Below, piece by piece: positions 32,268-41,199 of a DNA stretch of 64,000 nt; the first letter of the stretch is position 1, and every line of letters starts with the position of its first letter. Origin of the DNA: Flavobacterium sp. 9 (lineage in GTDB: Bacteria > Bacteroidota > Bacteroidia > Flavobacteriales > Flavobacteriaceae); NCBI RefSeq assembly GCF_002754195.1, contig NZ_PEEU01000001.1:2480001-2544000 (forward strand). Reading direction: 5' to 3'. Under the pieces are notes generated by a model, which was not told the origin of the DNA, did not search any database, and saw nothing but the letters and a program-made list of their open reading frames with translations. A program made the translations under genes and the position numbers.

Positions 32268-35105
32268 ATGAAATTCAATTTAAAATTTCTATTTATCACA
32301 TTATTCATCTGTACGATTTCGATCGCACAAAACAAAGGTACGATTTCTGGTGTATTAACCGACAAGGAAATGAACAACCAAGCGTTACCTTTTGCAAATG
32401 TTTTAATTAAAGGTACAAACATTAGCGCAAACACTGACATCGACGGAAAATATTCGTTGACTGTAAATCCAGGAAATTATACTGTTATTTTTAGTTTCGT
32501 TGGATATGAATCTGTAGAAAAACCCGTGACTATTAAAGCAAATGAAACTGTTACTGTTAATCAGGTGCTTTCATCGGGAGGTTATACTCTTAAAGATGTT
32601 GTTGTAAAATCGACAGCAAATAAAGAAAAAGAAACTGCATTATTACTAGACCAAAAAAATGCTGTTGTTATCAAACAAAGTATTGGTGCACAGGAAATGT
32701 CTAGAAAAGGTGTAAGTGATGTTGAGGAAGGTTTAACAAAAATTACCGGAATCAGTAAAGTAGGTTCAAGAGGTTTATTTGTTCGTGGTCTTGAAGATCG
32801 TTATAACAATTTATTGATCAACGACCTTGCTGCTCCTTCAAACAATCCATTTTCAAAAATCGTTCCTTTAGATTTATTCCCAACAAATATCGTAGGAGTG
32901 ATTGATGTTTACAAAACTTTCAACCCAAATATCTACGGAGATTTCGCCGGAGGAACTTTTAATATTCAAACTTCAAAACCTAGCAAAAGTGTTACTAAAA
33001 TCAGCCTTGGTTTTGGATATACAACTGGAAACAGCTTTAAAGATTTTTTACTTTCAAGCGATGCTGATAGTGCTGCAGGATTTTTTGGATTCAATGGAAA
33101 AGACAGAGAGATACCAAGTTTCTTAGGTCCAACTGCTACAAAAAACACTTATACAAACGATCAGGCGATAAGCTCAGTAAGTGGTGATAAAGGATTCAAT
33201 GTAAGCAAAAGCAAAAGCCCTTTAAACTCAAGTGTAAATTTATTACACTCAGAAAAATTTGATTTAAGCAACCAACGTTCTTTCGCTTATTTATTATCTA
33301 TTAATTACGACAATAATTATACTATAAGAGACGGTATAGACAGAACTTTGGATTTGCAAAGTACAGGATCAAAATATACTAATAATTTTGTAACGACTGA
33401 TTACCGTTTTAAAACAACTACATCAGCATTAGTAGGATTAAACTACAACGCAAACAGATTTAAATTAGCATTTAATACATTATATATTAAAACTACTTTG
33501 AACTCGATAAAAGATCAATTTGGTCAATCAAACGGTACTGCTATTCAAAACACATTTATCCGTACTAACCAATTAGACAAAAGCGATTATTTGAACCTTC
33601 AGTTATTAGGTGAATACAATTTGACAGAAGACAAAAATCAAACTTTAAAAGCTGGTGTTTCTTATGCTGATACTAAATTTGAGCAACCTGACAGAAAGTT
33701 TTTCACAGGTATAACACAACCTAATGGAGACATTCTTACTTCATACGGAGCAAATAACTTTTTACGTCAATATTTTACTGTAGACGGAAACTCATTTGTA
33801 TCTGCAATGGCTGAGTACAACCTTAAATTTGGAAAAGACGGAAAACAAAACAAATTAACAGTTGGTTATAATGGTAATACTTCAGGAATGGAATCTTCTT
33901 ACCGATTTGTTTCCAGCCGTGGTGGTTCTTCATTTATCACTGGTATTAATAACATCAATGATAAAGTGATAACTGACCTTAAAAACAATCCGGATCCTCT
34001 TGATGCAAACAGTATAACTTTTCAAGAAAGCTCTAATTCAACTTGGAAAGTAAAACTTAACGAAACTGCAAATGCAGGATATACTAATTTACTTTTGAAA
34101 TTTGGTGAAAAGTATGAAGTAAATGCAGGAGTAAGAGTTGAAAGCACTACTAAGGAAACTAAGTATAGAAAATTAGATAGTTTTGATGTTCCTTTTCAAA
34201 CACTTAGCTACAACAACTTTTATGTTTTACCTTCTTTGAACGTAAAATACTTGATGAATGAAAAATCTAACCTACGTTTTGCTGCAAGTAAAACTTACAC
34301 AAAACCAGTTATAATGGAATCTTTTCCGATAACATATCAAAATGCTGACGGAACTTCAGTACAAGGAAATTCAATATTAAAAAACAGTGATAACTATAAT
34401 GTTGATTTAAAATATGAATTATTCCCTTCTTCAAAAGAAATGTTTGCTGTAGGTGCATTTGCAAAATATCTTGACAACCCGATTGAAAGAACTTTTGTTT
34501 CTAACGCTACTACAGGAACCGTTACAACATTCTTAAATTCTGACAATGCAACTTTATATGGAATTGAAGCTGAGTTTCTTTTTGGATTAAACAGAATTAG
34601 CGAAAGTCTTTCAGCATTCTCATTTGGTTTAAATACAACTTTGATGTCTACAAAAGTAAACATAGCTCCAAGATATAACTCAATAGATGAAGATGGTGTA
34701 ATTACAAATAACCCATCAATTGAAACACACAAAGGTTCAAGAGATTTACAAGGTGCATCAAACTGGTTAGTAAATTCAGACTTAAAATATGAATTCAATT
34801 TAGGAAAAGACTGGACAAACACTATGTCTCTTGTTTACGGTGTATTTGGAAAAAGAATTTATGCAGTAGGAACAAACGGTCAGGATCATACTTATGAATT
34901 ACCGGTATCACAATTAGATCTTGTTTGGTCTAGCAAAATTTCAGAGCATTTTGATGTAAAATTCACTGCAGACAACTTATTGAATCCTGCAAGAAAATTA
35001 GAATTTGGAAACGATGGAACTATAAAAGTTGCCGAAGAATCTCTATTAGCTCAAAGCTATAAAAAAGGAGTTGGTTTCTCTTTCAAAGTAGGTTATACTT
35101 TTTAA
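32268..35105 (+). CDS. TonB-dependent receptor
   Basis: A 945-aa outer-membrane receptor. Signal peptide 1-20 (SIAQ), carboxypeptidase-like beta domain about 23-105 (GTISGVLTDKE, then FVGYESVEK), plug about 120-235 (KGVSDVEEGLTKITGIS, RGLEDRYNN) and a barrel ending with Phe (VGYTF). The ligand is not certain. The neighbours (porin O/P, PhoB/PhoR, beta-helix lipoprotein) and the 11-bp hexamer array suggest uptake of a phosphorus compound under phosphate limitation. No SusD-like partner follows; a beta-helix lipoprotein takes that place. Confidence 0.9.
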   Translation: MKFNLKFLFITLFICTISIAQNKGTISGVLTDKEMNNQALPFANVLIKGTNISANTDIDGKYSLTVNPGNYTVIFSFVGYESVEKPVTIKANETVTVNQVLSSGGYTLKDVVVKSTANKEKETALLLDQKNAVVIKQSIGAQEMSRKGVSDVEEGLTKITGISKVGSRGLFVRGLEDRYNNLLINDLAAPSNNPFSKIVPLDLFPTNIVGVIDVYKTFNPNIYGDFAGGTFNIQTSKPSKSVTKISLGFGYTTGNSFKDFLLSSDADSAAGFFGFNGKDREIPSFLGPTATKNTYTNDQAISSVSGDKGFNVSKSKSPLNSSVNLLHSEKFDLSNQRSFAYLLSINYDNNYTIRDGIDRTLDLQSTGSKYTNNFVTTDYRFKTTTSALVGLNYNANRFKLAFNTLYIKTTLNSIKDQFGQSNGTAIQNTFIRTNQLDKSDYLNLQLLGEYNLTEDKNQTLKAGVSYADTKFEQPDRKFFTGITQPNGDILTSYGANNFLRQYFTVDGNSFVSAMAEYNLKFGKDGKQNKLTVGYNGNTSGMESSYRFVSSRGGSSFITGINNINDKVITDLKNNPDPLDANSITFQESSNSTWKVKLNETANAGYTNLLLKFGEKYEVNAGVRVESTTKETKYRKLDSFDVPFQTLSYNNFYVLPSLNVKYLMNEKSNLRFAASKTYTKPVIMESFPITYQNADGTSVQGNSILKNSDNYNVDLKYELFPSSKEMFAVGAFAKYLDNPIERTFVSNATTGTVTTFLNSDNATLYGIEAEFLFGLNRISESLSAFSFGLNTTLMSTKVNIAPRYNSIDEDGVITNNPSIETHKGSRDLQGASNWLVNSDLKYEFNLGKDWTNTMSLVYGVFGKRIYAVGTNGQDHTYELPVSQLDLVWSSKISEHFDVKFTADNLLNPARKLEFGNDGTIKVAEESLLAQSYKKGVGFSFKVGYTF

Positions 35106-35128
35106 TTAGATCACTCATAGACACAACT

Positions 35129-35157
35129 AAAGCTCCAGAAATCTGGGGCTTTTTTTA
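35129..35157 (+). terminator. Terminator after the TonB receptor gene
   Basis: A 9-bp stem with one wobble, AGCTCCAGA / TCTGGGGCT, and a T7 tail, 24 bp after the stop. Confidence 0.75.
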
Positions 35158-35181
35158 TTTAAGAACATATTCAGAAATCTC

Positions 35182-35270
35182 TTAACATTCTCTTCACATT
35201 TTAGTTGTTTTTTGATAACTGTAATGTAATATTCAGATAACGTCTTAGAGGGATTTCCGTTCTACTTTTG
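35182..35270 (+). promoter_or_regulatory. Pho-box-like array and promoter of the beta-helix lipoprotein gene
   Basis: TTAACA (35182-35187) and TTCACA (35193-35198) are 11 bp apart, the classic PhoP-box form. In the same 11-bp phase lie ATAACT (35215), GTAATA (35226) and ATAACG (35237), with weak units at 35204 and 35248. The -7 element is TACTTTTG (35263-35270); its TTTG lies 13 bp after the last phased position, as in the two other Pho-like promoters. Confidence 0.6.
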
Positions 35271-35305
35271 ACAAAAATAAAAACGAATAATACAACACAA
35301 AAACT

Positions 35306-36490
35306 ATGAAAACTAAATTTTTTGCTTTAGCACTTGCTACAGGTTTATTTTTAAATTCTTGCTCTAGCAGTGACGATACAACAACTCCTGCACCTACACC
35401 TGCAACTGGCGAAATTACAGGTGAAATTACTGCAAACCAAACTTATGCTTTTGGTAACTATACTTTGAAAGGGATTGTAAAAATCAAATCAGGAGTAACA
35501 GTAACTTTTGAAGCTGGATCAACAATTACAATCGATAAAAAAACCGGAGACAACGCATTAGTTGTTTTAAAAGGTGCAAAATTAATCACTAAAGGTACTG
35601 CTGACAAACCAGTTGTATTTACAGAAAAATCAAAACTTCCAGGTTCTTGGGGAGGTATCATCATGTACGGTGAAGCTCCTGCAAAAGTTGTTGGTGGTGG
35701 AGCTACTGGTACATCTGAAGATGGTAACAAAATCTCTTACGGTGGAACTAACCCAACTGACAACAGTGGTTCATTAGTATACACAAGAGTAGAATATGCT
35801 GGATCTAAATTAGCTGATGGTGAAAAAGAAAACAATGGTTTTACTTTCTATTCAGTAGGTTCTGGAACAACATTAGATCACTTAGTATCTTACAAAGGTG
35901 CTGATGACGGATATGAGTTCTTCGGTGGAACTGTAAGTTTAACAAATGCTATTTCTTACGGAAATACAGATGATTCATTTGACTGGCAAGATGGATGGCA
36001 AGGTCAAGCAAATACAAACTGGTATGCTTACCAAACTGGAAAAGGTAACTACGGAATGGAAATCGAAGCGTCTTTAAATGACAATGCTTTCTTTCCAAAA
36101 GTTTCTAACATTACTTTAAGAAGAGAAGCTGGTAACATTCCAGAAAGCAGTGATAACCAAGTTGATGCTTTCCAATTCAAAAGAGAAGGAAACGGAGAAT
36201 ACAACAATATCATCATCGATGGTTACGGTAACTTTTCAACTTTCAAAGGAAGTGCAGTTAGCATCTTAGATGGTGTAACTAACGATCACCAAGTAAAAGG
36301 TGGTAAAATCAAACTTATTAATGTTAAAATTAGCAACACAACAAACATCAACCCAATTGGAGCTACTGACGCTATTGTTGTTGTTTTCCCAACAGGAAAT
36401 TTCGTTACAAGCGCTACAGCTACTGGAGCTGCTTTAACTCCTGGTGCTTGGGCAACTGTTGACGGTGTAAACTTATTGACAAAACTATAA
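35306..36490 (+). CDS. Beta-helix lipoprotein of a phosphate-like locus
   Basis: A 394-aa lipoprotein: lipobox LFLNSC (Cys19), then SSSDDTTT, a surface-type linker rich in Pro and Thr, then repeated short strands (VTVTFEAGSTITI, LVVLKGAKLITKGTADKPVVFT, DDGYEFFGGTVSLTNAISY) typical of a right-handed parallel beta-helix. No catalytic residues can be assigned. It follows the TonB receptor but has its own promoter and terminator. It could be the substrate-binding partner of that receptor. Confidence 0.85.
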   Translation: MKTKFFALALATGLFLNSCSSSDDTTTPAPTPATGEITGEITANQTYAFGNYTLKGIVKIKSGVTVTFEAGSTITIDKKTGDNALVVLKGAKLITKGTADKPVVFTEKSKLPGSWGGIIMYGEAPAKVVGGGATGTSEDGNKISYGGTNPTDNSGSLVYTRVEYAGSKLADGEKENNGFTFYSVGSGTTLDHLVSYKGADDGYEFFGGTVSLTNAISYGNTDDSFDWQDGWQGQANTNWYAYQTGKGNYGMEIEASLNDNAFFPKVSNITLRREAGNIPESSDNQVDAFQFKREGNGEYNNIIIDGYGNFSTFKGSAVSILDGVTNDHQVKGGKIKLINVKISNTTNINPIGATDAIVVVFPTGNFVTSATATGAALTPGAWATVDGVNLLTKL

Positions 36491-36513
36491 GAATCACTTA
36501 TATATAAATTGTT

Positions 36514-36547
36514 AAAAACATCCTAAATTCTTAGGATGTTTTTTTTT
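36514..36547 (+). terminator. Terminator after the beta-helix lipoprotein
   Basis: A 10-bp perfect stem AACATCCTAA / TTAGGATGTT, 4-nt loop and a T-rich tail, 25 bp after the stop. Confidence 0.85.
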
Positions 36548-36599
36548 GGCGTAATTTTTGTAATTTTTTTTGTATATTTACAGTAATCAAAAAAATGCG

Positions 36600-36938
36600 A
36601 TGGCAAAAAACTACTTTTATATTACATTCTTATTGGCTTTTTTCTTTACTCTAAGTGTTTCGGCACAAGACAGTAAACAATTACCAAAACCTCAAGAGTC
36701 TACAACCATTGAGGGTCTAAGCTTGTACCCTAACCCAGTGACAAACGGAAAAGTTTATATTTCGTCTAAAAATGATTTAGAGAAAGAAATCATCATTTTT
36801 GACATTCTGGGTAAAAAAGTACTTCAACTTCATTTAAGCTCAAAAGAATTAAACGTTGCTGATCTGGTTCCCGGCGTTTATATCATCAAAATAAGCGAAG
36901 AAAACGCCTCAGCAACACGAAAGCTAATTATTCGATAA
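36600..36938 (+). CDS. Minimal protein made of a T9SS type A sorting domain
   Basis: A 112-aa exported protein: signal peptide about 1-23 (TLSVSAQ), a 17-residue linker, then a complete type IX secretion C-terminal domain (LSLYPNPVTNGKVYI, IIIFDILGKKVLQL, LVPGVYIIKI, TRKLIIR). Nothing else is left for a cargo. The frame extends upstream to a TTG at 36570, but the ATG at 36600 starts the signal peptide. It follows the beta-helix lipoprotein gene after a terminator. It may be the remnant of a larger protein or a small surface or release factor. Confidence 0.85.
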   Translation: MAKNYFYITFLLAFFFTLSVSAQDSKQLPKPQESTTIEGLSLYPNPVTNGKVYISSKNDLEKEIIIFDILGKKVLQLHLSSKELNVADLVPGVYIIKISEENASATRKLIIR

Positions 36939-36947
36939 AACATACAC

Positions 36948-36976
36948 AAAAAAGCTCCCTTTCGGGAGCTTTTTTA
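36948..36976 (+). terminator. Terminator after the T9SS-domain protein
   Basis: A 12-bp stem AAAAAAGCTCCC / GGGAGCTTTTTT with a TTTC loop, 10 bp after the stop. Confidence 0.9.
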
Positions 36977-37058
36977 GTTTACGGTCGCAGTCAAAGTCTT
37001 CAATTTCACCACACACCAAAAACTGTGACTGAAAACTGCGACTGAAAACTAAAAACAA

Positions 37059-37066
37059 TATCTTTG
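37059..37066 (+). promoter_or_regulatory. -7 element of the LuxE-like gene
   Basis: TATCTTTG, an exact match, 13 bp before the TTG start codon, so the mRNA would have a very short leader. Confidence 0.5.
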
Positions 37067-37079
37067 CACAAAAAAAGTT

Positions 37080-38060
37080 TTGATCACAGCCAACGATATT
37101 TTTACCATTTCGAGTCATAAACAATTTGAAAAAATAGCACTAAAAGTGTTTCGTTTTCAGCACGAGAACAATCAGGTATATCGTGATTTTTGCGATTTTT
37201 TAAAAGTCAATCCTCAACAGGTAAAATCACTGGAACAGATTCCGTTTTTACCAATTCAATTTTTCAAAAGTCATAATGTCGTTTCCAATAACGATCCTGC
37301 TCAGGTTACTTTTACCAGCAGCGGAACTACTGGAATGATTACCAGCCGACATTTAGTGACCGATGTCTCCCTATATGAGGAAAGTTACCGCAATGGTTTT
37401 TCTCAGTTTTACGGAAACATCGAGGATTATGTCGTTTTAGCCCTTTTACCATCATATCTCGAACGCGATGGATCTTCGCTTATTTATATGGTCGAAGATC
37501 TTATAAAACTATCCAATCAAGCCGAAAGCGGGTTTTATTTACACAATCACGACGACTTAATTAAAAAACTGACTGCTCTGGACGAATCAGGACAAAATGT
37601 GATTTTAATTGGAGTTACTTACGCTTTATTAGATTTGATCGAAAAACATCAATTCAACCTTAAGAATACCATTATTATGGAAACTGGCGGAATGAAAGGA
37701 AAGCGTAAAGAAATGATTCGCGAAGAACTGCACGAACAACTTTGCAAAGGTTTTGGTGTTTCTGCAATTCACTCTGAATACGGAATGACCGAACTTTTGG
37801 CACAAGCCTATTCCTTAGGCGAAGGAATATTCGAATGCCCTTCTTGGATGAACATTTTGGTTCGCGATCCTGAAGACGCACTCACTTACGTGCAAGATGG
37901 AAAAACAGGAGGAATCAACGTTATTGATTTGGCCAATATCAATTCATGCTCTTTTATCGCAACGCATGATTTAGGCAAAAAATATCCCAACAACTCTTTT
38001 GAGGTATTGGGACGTTTTGATAACTCTGATATTCGTGGTTGTAACCTAATGGTTCTTTAA
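37080..38060 (+). CDS. LuxE/PaaK-like acyl-protein synthetase (acyltransferase)
   Basis: A 326-aa ANL-superfamily protein of the LuxE/acyl-protein synthetase type. The phosphate-binding loop is FTSSGTTGM (about 81-89) and the late adenylation-site motif is IHSEYGMTELLAQAY. The usual LuxE role is to activate a fatty acyl group and pass it on as an acyl-enzyme; the partner here is unknown. The only plausible start is TTG at 37080 (M-ITANDIFTISS), because no in-frame ATG lies nearby and homologs begin at this point. Its 3' end has a decayed copy at 38554. Confidence 0.85.
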   Translation: MITANDIFTISSHKQFEKIALKVFRFQHENNQVYRDFCDFLKVNPQQVKSLEQIPFLPIQFFKSHNVVSNNDPAQVTFTSSGTTGMITSRHLVTDVSLYEESYRNGFSQFYGNIEDYVVLALLPSYLERDGSSLIYMVEDLIKLSNQAESGFYLHNHDDLIKKLTALDESGQNVILIGVTYALLDLIEKHQFNLKNTIIMETGGMKGKRKEMIREELHEQLCKGFGVSAIHSEYGMTELLAQAYSLGEGIFECPSWMNILVRDPEDALTYVQDGKTGGINVIDLANINSCSFIATHDLGKKYPNNSFEVLGRFDNSDIRGCNLMVL

Positions 38061-38138
38061 AAGTTTAATCGTTGATTTGCTTAATTGGTTAACCGTAATT
38101 TCGATTCAACAATTAACCGACAACAGTTGAACAATAAA

Positions 38139-38483
38139 TTAATTTTCTTCTACAGCACCTATATCATCTATTCCGTCTATTTTATTTAATTCTCTTTCTT
38201 TCTCTAGCTTATTCTCCAGAAACTTGTAAGTTCCATAGCAAGCTAAACCTCCTAAAAGCACAAAAAATATACTCCATCCGGCATTTTCAAAATTCTGATT
38301 AGCAACAGAATCAAAACCATTTGTTAGACCCAATACAATACCAACTAGAAATCCAGCTAAAATTGTACCGCCGTAATAAGAGATTATTCCAAAAAAGAAA
38401 TATGTCCACTTACTTTTATCGTATTCAAGCGCCAAATTTGTGAATGATTTCCAGATCCAATAAATAAATAAAATTCCAATCAT
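38139..38483 (-). CDS. Small membrane protein
   Basis: A 114-aa protein with three likely membrane helices (about 1-14, 27-50 and 68-86) and an acidic cytoplasmic tail (KLEKERELNKIDGIDDIGAVEEN). The family is not recognised. It is flanked by two related stretches: the 3' end of the LuxE-like gene and its decayed copy at 38554-38665, which suggests the gene was captured or the flank duplicated. Confidence 0.7.
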   Translation of the reverse strand: MIGILFIYWIWKSFTNLALEYDKSKWTYFFFGIISYYGGTILAGFLVGIVLGLTNGFDSVANQNFENAGWSIFFVLLGGLACYGTYKFLENKLEKERELNKIDGIDDIGAVEEN

Positions 38484-38553
38484 AAGTTTTTTAGTTTTTA
38501 GGTAATAAACCTACTAAAATAAATTGATTATTTGATTCTCAGGAATATAATTT

Positions 38554-38665
38554 CTTCGCAAAAAAAAATCCCAACAACTCTTTCGAGATATTGGGATGTT
38601 TTTATAAAAGGTTAATCGTTAATTTGTTGAATAGTTTAATCGTAATTTCGATTAACCGATCAAAC
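38554..38665. repeat. Decayed duplicate of the LuxE-like gene's 3' end
   Basis: The stretch with TCCCAACAACTCTTT at 38569-38583 matches 37985-37999 exactly over 15 bases and about 38 of 43 bases overall, then a second block (GTAATTTCGATT, 38642-38653) matches the LuxE downstream region (38094-38105). The roughly 45 bases encoding the last 13 residues and stop of the LuxE-like protein are missing. The same stretch forms a hairpin (ATCCCAA / TTGGGAT) with a T tail and may now serve as a terminator. Confidence 0.6.
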
Positions 38666-38667
38666 AA

Positions 38668-39963
38668 TTAAACCGCTCTTATTACAAAATAATTTTTCTT
38701 TCCGCTTTGCAATAACACAAACTGATTATTAATTAAATCATTTGCCGTTAATACAAAATCTTCTTTGATTTTTTCTCTGTTTACAGAAATTGAATTTGCA
38801 GTTAAAGCACGTCTTGCCTCACCGTTTGATTTAAAAAAACCCGTTTTTTCATTTAAAACAGTAACAATATCAATTCCGTTTTCTAAATCTGCTTTTGCAA
38901 CTTCAGCTTGCGGAACACCGTCAAATACTTCTAAAAAAGTCGCTTCATCCAATTGTTTTAAATCTTCTGAAGTTGAGTTTCCGAATAAAATATTTGAAGC
39001 CTGAATAGCTTTTTCCAACTCTTCTTTACTGTGAACAAAAATGGTAATTTCTTCAGCCAATTTCTTCTGTAAAACTCTTAAATGCGGAGCAGCTTTGTGT
39101 TCTTCGATTAAACCATCAATTGTCTCTTTATCTAAGAAAGTGAAAATTTTGATATATTTCTCAGCATCAACATCAGTTGAATTTACCCAAAATTGGTAAA
39201 ATTTGTAAACTGAAGTTTTATCAGCATCCAACCAAACATTTCCTCCTTCAGATTTCCCAAATTTAGATCCGTCCGCTTTTGTAATCAAAGGTGTTGTTAA
39301 AGCAAACGCTTTAGCATTTTCTCCACCCATTCTGCGAACTAATTCTGTACCTGTGGTAATATTTCCCCATTGGTCAGAACCTCCCATTTGCAAAAGGCAA
39401 TTATTGTTTTTATATAAATGATAAAAATCGTATCCTTGAATTAATTGGTATGTAAATTCAGTAAAAGACATTCCTTCACCTTCTCCACTTAATCTCTTTT
39501 TTACAGAGTCTTTCGCCATCATATAATTCACTGTGATACGTTTTCCAACTTCACGAGCAAAATCAATAAACGAAAACTCCTTCATCCAGTCATAGTTATT
39601 CACCATAACCGGAGCATTTGCTTCGTTTGAATTAAAGTCTAAGAAACGCGACAGAACACTTTTAATTCCGGCAACATTTTTAGCCAAAGTTTCTTCGTTC
39701 AACAAATTTCTCTCATTAGATTTTCCAGATGGATCACCAATCATTCCGGTAGCACCACCAACCAAAGCAATCGCTTTATGGCCAGTTCTATTCAAGTGAA
39801 CCAATAAAATAATCTGAACCATACTACCAATATGTAGAGAATCTGCCGTTGGATCAAAACCAATATACGCCGTAGTCACTTCTTTAAGCAATTGTTCTTC
39901 CGTTCCGGGCATGCTATCATGGTACAACCCGCGCCACTTTAATTCTTCAACTAGATTCTTCAT
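38668..39963 (-). CDS. tyrS: Tyrosyl-tRNA synthetase
   Basis: A 431-aa class I synthetase. The HIGH-type motif is LHIGSM and the KMSKS-type motif is KFGKSEGG; the C-terminal 70 residues are the S4 RNA-binding domain ([20 protein letters not shown]). An upstream frame extends to 40011, but its 16 extra residues run through the promoter, so the ATG at 39963 ([12 protein letters not shown]) is the start. It is expressed from its own full promoter match. Confidence 0.95.
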   Translation of the reverse strand: MKNLVEELKWRGLYHDSMPGTEEQLLKEVTTAYIGFDPTADSLHIGSMVQIILLVHLNRTGHKAIALVGGATGMIGDPSGKSNERNLLNEETLAKNVAGIKSVLSRFLDFNSNEANAPVMVNNYDWMKEFSFIDFAREVGKRITVNYMMAKDSVKKRLSGEGEGMSFTEFTYQLIQGYDFYHLYKNNNCLLQMGGSDQWGNITTGTELVRRMGGENAKAFALTTPLITKADGSKFGKSEGGNVWLDADKTSVYKFYQFWVNSTDVDAEKYIKIFTFLDKETIDGLIEEHKAAPHLRVLQKKLAEEITIFVHSKEELEKAIQASNILFGNSTSEDLKQLDEATFLEVFDGVPQAEVAKADLENGIDIVTVLNEKTGFFKSNGEARRALTANSISVNREKIKEDFVLTANDLINNQFVLLQSGKKNYFVIRAV

Positions 39964-39980
39964 TTTTAAAATAATTTGTG

Positions 39981-40011
39981 CAAATGTAATCAATGTGAAT
40001 ATCAAAATCAA
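39981..40011 (-). promoter_or_regulatory. Promoter of tyrS
   Basis: On the minus strand: TTG (40009-40011), 20 bp, TACATTTG (39981-39988). Full match to the Bacteroidota consensus, giving a leader of about 12 bases. Upstream, 39995-40085 is a degenerate simple repeat of CAATATCAAAAA/GCAATTTC units. Confidence 0.7.
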
Positions 40012-40135
40012 AAAGCAATGCCAATATCAAAGACAAAAAACAATTTCAATGGCAAAAAGCAATTTCAATATCAATATCAAAAAAAAAACTTTGCGCCTTT
40101 GCCACTCTGAACCTTTGAACCTTCAAAAAAAACCT

Positions 40136-40162
40136 TTGCAACTTTGAGCCTTTGTATCTTTG
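40136..40162 (+). promoter_or_regulatory. Promoter of the epimerase gene
   Basis: TTG (40136-40138), 16 bp, TATCTTTG (40155-40162), 31 bp before the ATG. The area holds many CTTTG words in a row, so several overlapping -7 candidates exist. Confidence 0.6.
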
Positions 40163-40193
40163 CACCTTTAAAGCAAAAAGTTATCTTTACAAA

Positions 40194-41198
40194 ATGGTAT
40201 TAGTAACTGGAGGTACAGGTTTAGTAGGCGCACATTTATTACTTCATTTAATTGAAAATGGAGAAAACGTTCGGGCTATTTACCGAAATCCTAACAATAT
40301 CCAAAAGACGAAATCAGTTTTTGAATTGTATAAAAAAGCTGATTTGTTCGAAAAAATTCATTGGCTTGAAGCCGATATTCTTGACGTTCCTTCCCTGGAA
40401 ATTGCTTTTATTGATATCGAATATGTTTATCATTCCGCCGCTTTAATTTCTTTCGATCCAAAAAATGAAGATTCGCTTCGAAAGACCAATATTGAAGGAA
40501 CAGCCAATATGGTGAATTTTTCTTTGGCTAAAGGAATAAAGAAATTTTGCTTCGTAAGTTCTATCGCCGCTCTAGGAGATTTAGCGCCACATGAAACTTA
40601 TATTACCGAAGAGACAGATTGGAATCCAGAGAAACCTCACAGCGATTATGCTATTTCTAAATATGGTGCCGAAATGGAAGTTTGGCGCGCCGTTCAGGAA
40701 GGATTAGATATTATAATTATAAATCCGGGCGTAATTTTAGGACCTATTCCAAAAACAAAAAATGACATCCACGGAAGTGCCGAATTATACTCAAAAGTAG
40801 CCAACGGACTTTCTTTTTATACTTTAGGAAGTACTGGTTTTATAGCAGTAAACGATGTTGTAAAAATAGCCCGAGACTTGATGAAAAGCGACATTAAAAA
40901 CGAACGTTTTACATTGATTGCTGATAATATTGTTTTCCGAGATATTCTAAATACAATTGCTCACACTCTAAAAGTCAAGAAACCTAGTATTCATGCGAAA
41001 CCAGTTTTAATGAATTTCCTTTGGATTGCAGACGGAATATTTTCAACTTTATTTTTCCAAAAAAGAAGCATCACCAAAGCAACCGCAAAAGCCTCTTATT
41101 CAAAGAATTTATATTCTAATGAAAAAATAAAAACCGCTCTTGGAGGAACGGTTTTTTCAGATGTACATCGATACGTACAAGAAGTTTCGAAGTTGTAA
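40194..41198 (+). CDS. NAD-dependent epimerase/dehydratase (extended SDR)
   Basis: A 334-aa extended short-chain dehydrogenase. The nucleotide-binding motif is LVTGGTGLVGAHLL (3-16) and the catalytic YAISK lies near residue 158. The overall form fits the dihydroflavonol reductase/3-beta-HSD-like branch; the substrate is unknown. The frame runs upstream to a TTG at 40152, but that lies in the promoter, so ATG 40194 is used. Confidence 0.88.
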   Translation: MVLVTGGTGLVGAHLLLHLIENGENVRAIYRNPNNIQKTKSVFELYKKADLFEKIHWLEADILDVPSLEIAFIDIEYVYHSAALISFDPKNEDSLRKTNIEGTANMVNFSLAKGIKKFCFVSSIAALGDLAPHETYITEETDWNPEKPHSDYAISKYGAEMEVWRAVQEGLDIIIINPGVILGPIPKTKNDIHGSAELYSKVANGLSFYTLGSTGFIAVNDVVKIARDLMKSDIKNERFTLIADNIVFRDILNTIAHTLKVKKPSIHAKPVLMNFLWIADGIFSTLFFQKRSITKATAKASYSKNLYSNEKIKTALGGTVFSDVHRYVQEVSKL

Positions 41199-41199
41199 A

